In this document: piece after piece, positions 58,281-64,000 of the stretch
How the letters are laid out: every line of letters begins with the position of its first letter
Position numbering within the stretch: the stretch's first letter is position 1
Assembly: GCA_016081115.2 (NCBI GenBank)
Contig: CM071924.1
Span: 89,790,616-89,854,615 of the forward strand
Source of the DNA: Rehmannia glutinosa
Taxonomy: Eukaryota; Streptophyta; Magnoliopsida; Lamiales; Orobanchaceae
Reading direction: 5' to 3'
DNA length: 64,000 nt
Program-made: the position numbers and the translations under genes
The notes under the pieces: generated by a model
The model's database searches: none
Seen by the model: the letters and a program-made list of their open reading frames with translations, nothing else
What the model was told of the DNA's origin: nothing

Positions 58281-61200
58281 TGAAACATCTTTGGGTTTTT
58301 TTTTTTTTTAAATTTGAAACTCTGTAATCAGCCTAAAACCATAGGGGTGTTTTTGTAATTACCCCTTTTGTATATTTGGTTACTGTTTGTTCCCTGGTTT
58401 AGTCAATTTGATGCACGGTTTGAAAAATCTACAGGTTGGTGGACAAAATTAATAATTCGATCGGGCAAGATCCAAATTCAAAATGTCTAATTGGTGTTCT
58501 TGATATTTATGGTTTTGAAAGTTTTAAAACTAACAGGTGAGCTTTTGGTTGATCAAACTGGCTAGGTGATGTTAAATCGACATTTTATTGGTGTATGAAC
58601 TAACTCGTTGTATTGTGCGATTAGTTTTGAGCAGTTTTGCATTAATTTTACGAATGAAAAGCTACAGCAACATTTTAATCAGGTACTCATCAATATATTT
58701 GCAGCAATTATAAGTCAGTGTTTAGAACCAATACTGAAATTCTACGAAATTCCTTTTTTCAGCACGTTTTCAAGATGGAGCAGGAGGAATACACAAAAGA
58801 AGAGATTGATTGGAGCTACATAGAATTTGTTGATAACCAAGATGTCCTCGATCTTATCGAAAAGGTGTCTTAATATAAGCTCCCGAGACATTTTTTTCAA
58901 ATAATGATTTTCCTTTACTTTTGCTTCTGATGCCTGAATTAGCATTTATATTTTCTTATTGACACTGGAAGTAATATTTTTATGTAAATGATTTTCACTG
59001 GTCTTTGCAGAAACCAGGAGGGATCATTGCCCTTCTCGATGAGGCCTGGTAAGGTTTTATCTGTATTTAAACAGCTTTCAAATGATAGTCGGCTTGTTTT
59101 TCACTTCTATGACCTTAATTCCTTATCTTGTTCTGTTTCCAGTATGTTTCGAAGTCAACACATGAAACATTTGCAAATAAGCTTTATCAGACCTTTAAAA
59201 ACCACAAACGTTTCATCAAACCGAAATTGTCCCGCACGGATTTTACTATTGCTCATTATGCCGGAGAGGTAAAGTGGATTATATTCTGTTCTAAGGCCAA
59301 TCATCTGTGACTTTGGTTTCAATTAAGATTAACTAATCATTCTGTATTGTTCCCCTCCAGGTCCTATACCAATCCGATCAGTTTTTGGATAAAAACAAAG
59401 ATTATGTTGTTCTGAACATCAAGATTTATTATGTGCTTCAAAATGCCCATTTGTAGCGGGACTATTTCCTCCACTCCCTGAAGAGACAAACAAATCTTCG
59501 AACAAGTCTTCTAAGTTTTCATCAATAGGGTCTCGCTTTAAGGTACTTCTGATCTTCCTTACCGTTCGCAACACATTCAATCCCTTCGAGCAATAGTTTT
59601 ATAGATATTTTGAGGGATAATTACAAAAAAAGACCCAAGATTCGGGCTAAATACAAAAAACCCACAGGTTTTTGAAAATTGCAAAAAACTCCTTGAGGTG
59701 TGATTCCATCTTACATATCCCCGTTCATAAGCAAAAAACATTTCAAAACCCCTCTGGCATTTTTAAAAATATTCCAGTTATCGCCTTAAATTTAAGACGG
59801 AATTAAACTTGAGGGGTTTCTTTGTAATTTTGAAACATCTCTGTTTTTTTTTTTTTGTAATTAGCCCAAACCTCAGGGGTGTTTTTGTAATTATCCCATC
59901 TTTTGAGGTGCTTCAGTATGACGGTCAAGAGCTGATGCTTTGATTAATGGATACAGGTACAACTACAACAATTGATGGAGACCCTGAATTCTACAGAACC
60001 TCACTATATTAGATGTGTGAAGCCTAATAATCTTCTCAAGCCTGCTGTTTTTGAGAATGTCAATATCATGCAGCAACTACGTTGTGGTGTGAGTGCAGAT
60101 GACTTGTTGGCTTTAGATTCTTTTATACCTTGTCAAGCACAGTCAAGTTATTTTCTGTCCCTTTGTATATTGGCAGGGTGTTTTAGAGGCAATTAGAATC
60201 AGTTGTGCCGGTTACCCTACTCGTAAGACATTTTATGAATTTCTTCATCGGTTTGGTCTTCTCGCGCCAGAGGTCTTGGAGGGAAAGTAAGTACAATCTC
60301 TGTTTGACATTGCTATCATTGTAGGCTAGTAATTTGCTGAAAGTGACACTTCCATTTCTCTTATAACGTGAGCAGTGTTGACGAAAAGGTTGCCTGCAAA
60401 AAGATTTTGGAGAAGATGGGCCTTGCTGGGGCTCAGGTAATTTAATTTTTTTTTTTGCTTCTGATGAAAGTTCGATTATTAACCCTTGAGCTTTAAGCAT
60501 AAGAATTTTTTTCCACATGGATATTTGTTTTACTCTCACATGATTTACTATTTTACATTTGAGATTCTTTTTTGTATATATCTTCTTTATCTCTCATGTT
60601 TATAGGTTTGCTTTTGTTTACATAATTGCAGATAGGAAAATCGAAGGTCTTCTTAAGAGCTGGTCAGATGGCTGATTTAGATGCCCGCAGAGCACTAATA
60701 CTTAGTAATGCAGCAAAGACAATACAAAGAAAGATCAGAACTCATATTGCTCGGAGACACTTTCTTGCTTTGCAGAAGGCAGCAGTTTGTATGCAATCTG
60801 CATGTCGAGGTTCGTTTTATACGTTACGCAACCTGTTGCATTAACAATATTTTTGGCTTATATCTATTACGATCATTTTTCGTTTTGCCCTCGCTCTCAG
60901 GAAGGCTTGCTTGCAAGCTATATGATAATTTGAAAAGGGAGGCAGCTTCTATTAAAATCCAGACAAATTTGAGAGGACATTTGACCAGGAAGAACTACTC
61001 TACACTCAAATACTCGGTGGTTATACTGCAAACAGGGCTGCGGGCAATGGCTGCCCACAAGGAGTTTAGATATAGAAAACAGAGTAAAGCATCAACGGTC
61101 ATACAGGTGATTAAGTTGTTCAATTGTCAAATTCTTTTAGGCTTCATTTTGATTGATGGATTTGAATACATAATAACAAATGCATTGAGTTTATTTGGGT

Positions 61201-64000
61201 AATCTCACAAAACAATGGATTTCAAATCTTTAGTTCCTATTTTGAGCTATTTTTCGAGTCATTGTGGTGGATTTCAAATCCATCTTGTTATTTGAAATCA
61301 TTTACATAAATCCTCCATTCAAATCCAAATCCTTCCATCCAAATGCAATCCTTAGGTCATTTGATGTTCTGTCGATAACGGGAATAATATCCTCAGGCTC
61401 GCTGGCGTGGTCATAGAGATCATTCATACTACAAGGGACTAATAAGGGCATCGATTGTGACCCAATGCAGATGGAGGGGAAGGGTTGCTAAGAAAGAGCT
61501 TCGCAAACTGAAAATGGTAAGCCTTGGTGTTCTCATTGTGTGTGTGCATTGATTGCATATGATTACATCAGTGGAAGGGGATTATGTTTAAAATCTACTA
61601 TTTTTATTCGAAGGTTGGGGAATTTCTGATTCTTTATGACGAGAATAGAATTGTTTTCTTCGGTTATTTCTGCTAACTGCACGATTCTGATAGACATGTC
61701 AAATATCTGCAGGCTTCAAGAGAAACTGGTGCCCTTAAAGAAGCAAAGGATAAGCTTGAAAAGCAGGTGGAAGACCTTACATTGCGTTTACAGCTCGAAA
61801 AACGTCGCAGGGTAAATATACGCCTTCCTCCCTCTTATCAAATGTATAAGGGTTAATTACAAGAAACCCCCTTGAGGTTTGGTCTAATTACAAAGAAATC
61901 CGGCGATGTTTCAAAATTACAAAAAGCCTATTCAGGTTTGATTATGTCTTAAATTTAAGGGGGTAACTATACTATTTCTATAAATAGCGGGGGGAGGGGG
62001 GTTTGAAATATTTTTTGCTTATGAAGGGGAAAAGTATAAGACGGAATCAAAAGCCAAGGAAGATTTTGTAATTTTCAAAAATCTCCGGAATTTTTGGTAA
62101 TTAACCCGAACCTCAGTTTTTTTGTGATTATCCCTATGTATAAAGATAGATATATGCTTATATCACTATATTCATATACATTCACACATTATATATACAT
62201 AAGTTATGCTCACAAATTTGTTATCATGTTTGTAGATATGTACGCTGTGAATTATGTTCCTGTTAAGTTGTTGTCCACAAATGATTTAATTTGATTAAAG
62301 ATGCGATATTAGGTAATCGTGCCATTTAACTGCTACTAAATTGAGATTTTTTGTGTGCAGAGTGACTTGGAAGAGGCAAAGGGCCAGGAAATAATAAAGT
62401 TGCAGCAGTCCTTGGAAGCTATGCAAAGCAAAATGGATGAAACAAATGCATTACTTGTTAAAGAACGTGAGGCTGCTCAGAAAGCAATTGAAGAGGCCTC
62501 TGCAATTGTCCAAGAAACCCCAGTTCCTGTTGAGGATACAGCGAAGATAGAGGCTCTTACTGCTGATATGGAGAAATTGAAAGTAATTCTGGTGAAATTT
62601 GATATTTCTCAAGACTCAAACATTTTTCGTCTCACTAAATTCAGCTCTCTTTGTAATTTTATGATTCACAGGATTTGTTGGAATCGGAAAAACAACGTGC
62701 TGATGATTCTGAAAGGAAATATGCTGAAGCCCTGGAATTAAGCGGGGAAGAGTCAGAAGTTGGAAGAAACTGAAAAAAGAGTTCATCAACTTCAGGAATC
62801 TTTAAACAGGTAGAATATTTCTTACAGATTATTCTCTTTCATCATGTTTGTCTTGGAAAACTCCCATAAACTCAATTTTTGTTTTAAAAATATTTAATAG
62901 GTCATTTACATTCTAGGTGGCTTAAACAGGGAAACTCTCCTTTTGAAATTATTATTATGGAGAGGTAAAAGGTTTAATGTTAAAACAAAACTTCAAGCAC
63001 AGAAGGGTACTTTTTTTTTCCACCCAAAATATTGAAATAACACGGGAGTGGAGAATATTAGCACCTATATTCTACTAATATAGTGAGTATTGCTAAATTA
63101 CTAAACCTCTGCAAGTTTCCTCTCAAAACTTTATTGGGGACATAGACTGAAAACTTAGCGAATTATTCAAATATGCAGTATGTCGGGGGACATATGGAGA
63201 AAACAAAAGATGAAGGTTTTACTCACAAATTTGTCTATAAATTAACTCTGGTGTTGAATCAGGGCAGTTCATACATAGAAAATTCTCCAGCCATAAGGTT
63301 GTTTCAAGCTGTACTAGCGTGATAACATCTGAAAGCTAGTATGTTATGGATTTGAAAGTTAGTACATTATGTATTCGAAAACTAAAAAGGGACTACACAG
63401 TAATACTCATTATGGATTTGAAAGGTTTTACATTATGGACTACACAGTCGAAAACCAATGGATTTAAGATAATCGATTTTTTATCCATTGATTTTTACAT
63501 TTTCTTTTTCACTTCACCCACTCCTTCCCGAATAACCTGATTGGAATTGTTTTGTATTAGTTGTGATAGCCAATCTCTCTTATTTATCTCATTTATATTT
63601 GTCTTACAAAATTAAATATTTCAATCGGTACAGCTAATGTATATTTGTCCTTTTGATAGGCTTGAAGAGAAGCTGACTAACGTCGAATCAGAAAATAAAG
63701 TTCTACGCCAGCAGGCTCTGGCCATGGCACAGAATAATAAATTGCTATCAAGAAGTTCGAGGTCAATCATGCAGGTGAACTTAAAACAAATAGTTTCATC
63801 AATATTCCAGCTGATATAGTATTCACACTAATACATATATTCTTTCATGAAATTTGCAGAGGGCTGAAAGCACGAAAACAACCGTAGTAAGTCAAATACT
63901 TTGAGCATACAAATTTGTCTGTTTACGAAAGCAGTCCAGAATGTTAATAATATCTTGTTAATGTTGTTAAAGGAGTTTCATAGTAGTCCTTCAATGAACT
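54022..64000 (+). CDS. myosin class XI heavy chain (partial, 28 exons visible)
   Basis: Plus-end actin motor that moves organelles and drives cytoplasmic streaming. Exons: 54022-54024 (ATG alone), 54591-54719, 55392-55535, 55962-56107, 56190-56346, 56938-56996, 57101-57260, 57368-57517, 57598-57734, 57820-57964, 58435-58536, 58625-58682, 58763-58864, 59011-59048, 59143-59268, 59361-59542, 59957-60088, 60177-60286, 60376-60436, 60632-60809, 60901-61106, 61397-61516, 61713-61811, 62361-62582, 62672-62809, 63660-63774, 63860-63886, 63973 onward. All borders are GT-AG. N-terminal SH3-like domain (about 10-60; VGSHVWVEDPDVAWVDGEV), P-loop GESGAGKT (156-163), switch I NNNSSRFGKF (209-218), switch II DIYGFESF (433-440), actin-binding SIGSRFK and HYIRCVKPN, six IQ motifs (about 740-880), coiled coil (884 on). 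The globular tail lies beyond the window. Exons 10, 15, 16 and 25 are short by 2, 1, 1 and 2 bases, breaking the frame. Confidence 0.95.
55551..55844. mobile_element. Mutator-like MITE, myosin intron 3
   Basis: Ends GGGATAATTACAAAAA / TTTAATTATCCC, flanked by identical 9-mers TAATTATAA (55542-55550, 55845-55853). 294 bp. Internal words TTGAGGTTTGATGGTCTTAA and AAGGGGGTAACTGTGATATT are shared with the other intronic copies. Confidence 0.88.
56538..56554. repeat. (GT)n microsatellite, myosin intron 5
   Basis: TGTGTGTGTGTGTGTGT within the intron; no other feature. Confidence 0.8.
58008..58365. mobile_element. Mutator-like MITE, myosin intron 10
   Basis: Starts GGGATAATTAAAAAA and ends TTTTTGTAATTACCCC. 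Flanks TTCTGTATA (57999-58007) and TTTTGTATA (58366-58374) match at 8 of 9. Long A and T runs at both ends inflate the length to 358 bp. Confidence 0.82.
59614..59897. mobile_element. Mutator-like MITE, myosin intron 16
   Basis: Starts GGGATAATTACAAAAAAAGA and ends GTTTTTGTAATTATCCC; flanks ATATTTTGA (59605-59613) and ATCTTTTGA (59898-59906) match at 8 of 9. 284 bp. Confidence 0.85.
61140..61351. mobile_element. Tourist-like MITE candidate, myosin intron 21
   Basis: Ends GGCTTCATTTTGATTGATGG and the inverse GGATTGCATTTGGATGGAAG are imperfect inverted repeats; flanks are TTA on both sides (61137-61139, 61352-61354), the PIF/Harbinger target. Several GGATTT(C/G)AAAT words inside. A 3-bp match is weak support. 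Confidence 0.45.
61850..62134. mobile_element. Mutator-like MITE, myosin intron 23
   Basis: Starts GGGTTAATTACAAGAAACCC and ends TTTGTGATTATCCC; flanks AATGTATAA (61841-61849) and TATGTATAA (62135-62143) match at 8 of 9. 285 bp, same family as the others. Confidence 0.85.
62810..63659 (+). other. long myosin intron 25
   Basis: AT-rich intron of 850 bp with GT-AG borders. A short local repeat around GGATTTGAAAG/TTATGGATTTGAAAG (63346-63425) is present. No inserted element was recognised. Confidence 0.6.

Overview
The window is nuclear DNA of a flowering plant, most likely a eudicot. It holds one recognisable host gene, an intron-rich class XI myosin at the right end (about 54.0-64.0 kb, + strand, running off the window). 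The rest is layered transposable elements: Ty1/copia and Ty3/gypsy LTR elements, Mutator-like and hAT-like MITEs, and one integrated plant pararetrovirus. A 100-N assembly gap lies at 5140-5239.

Layout. 0-5.1 kb: a poly(A)-tailed retroposed insert with a 15-bp target duplication, a small hAT-like MITE and a decayed minus-strand copia pol with its 3' LTR. 5.2-35.6 kb: one minus-strand Ty3/gypsy element of the Tat type (dual RNase H, antisense coding-like region after integrase), split inside its second RNase H by a 22.7-kb insertion with perfect GATTA duplications. That insertion (8679-31348) is a plus-strand chromovirus-like Ty3 element with about 2.4-kb LTRs. Its 5' LTR holds a minus-strand, internally deleted Athila-like element (10399-16534). 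Its 3' LTR holds an 8.25-kb unit with Mutator-type ends and a perfect 9-bp target duplication (21250-29501). Inside this unit lies an almost genome-length, decayed caulimovirid sequence that starts at its tRNA-Met primer site. Each LTR is the uninterrupted reference for the insertion in the other.

35.6-42.4 kb: AT-rich intergenic DNA with a candidate solo copia LTR and several inverted-repeat elements, two of which carry dozens of degenerate AAAGTATTA words. 42.4-53.4 kb: a small minus-strand copia element that seems to encode only gag (TR-GAG-like), interrupted by a SIRE-type copia element (about 43.9-51.95 kb) whose 5' LTR lacks its U5 end and PBS. A 651-bp hAT-like element with an 8-bp duplication sits in the 5' LTR of the outer element.

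54.0-64.0 kb: the myosin XI gene. I could place 28 exons with GT-AG borders: SH3-like N-terminus, motor, six IQ motifs and the first part of the coiled coil. The tail lies outside. Four exons are 1-2 bases short of the in-frame length, so as written the frame is broken four times. Uncorrected assembly errors or recent pseudogenisation could both explain this. Four introns carry copies of one Mutator-like MITE family with 9-bp duplications.

The most unusual object is the pararetrovirus enclosed by Mutator-like ends, with a capsid-type zinc knuckle upstream of the movement-protein domain. All element assignments rest on reading motifs by eye; no database search was run.
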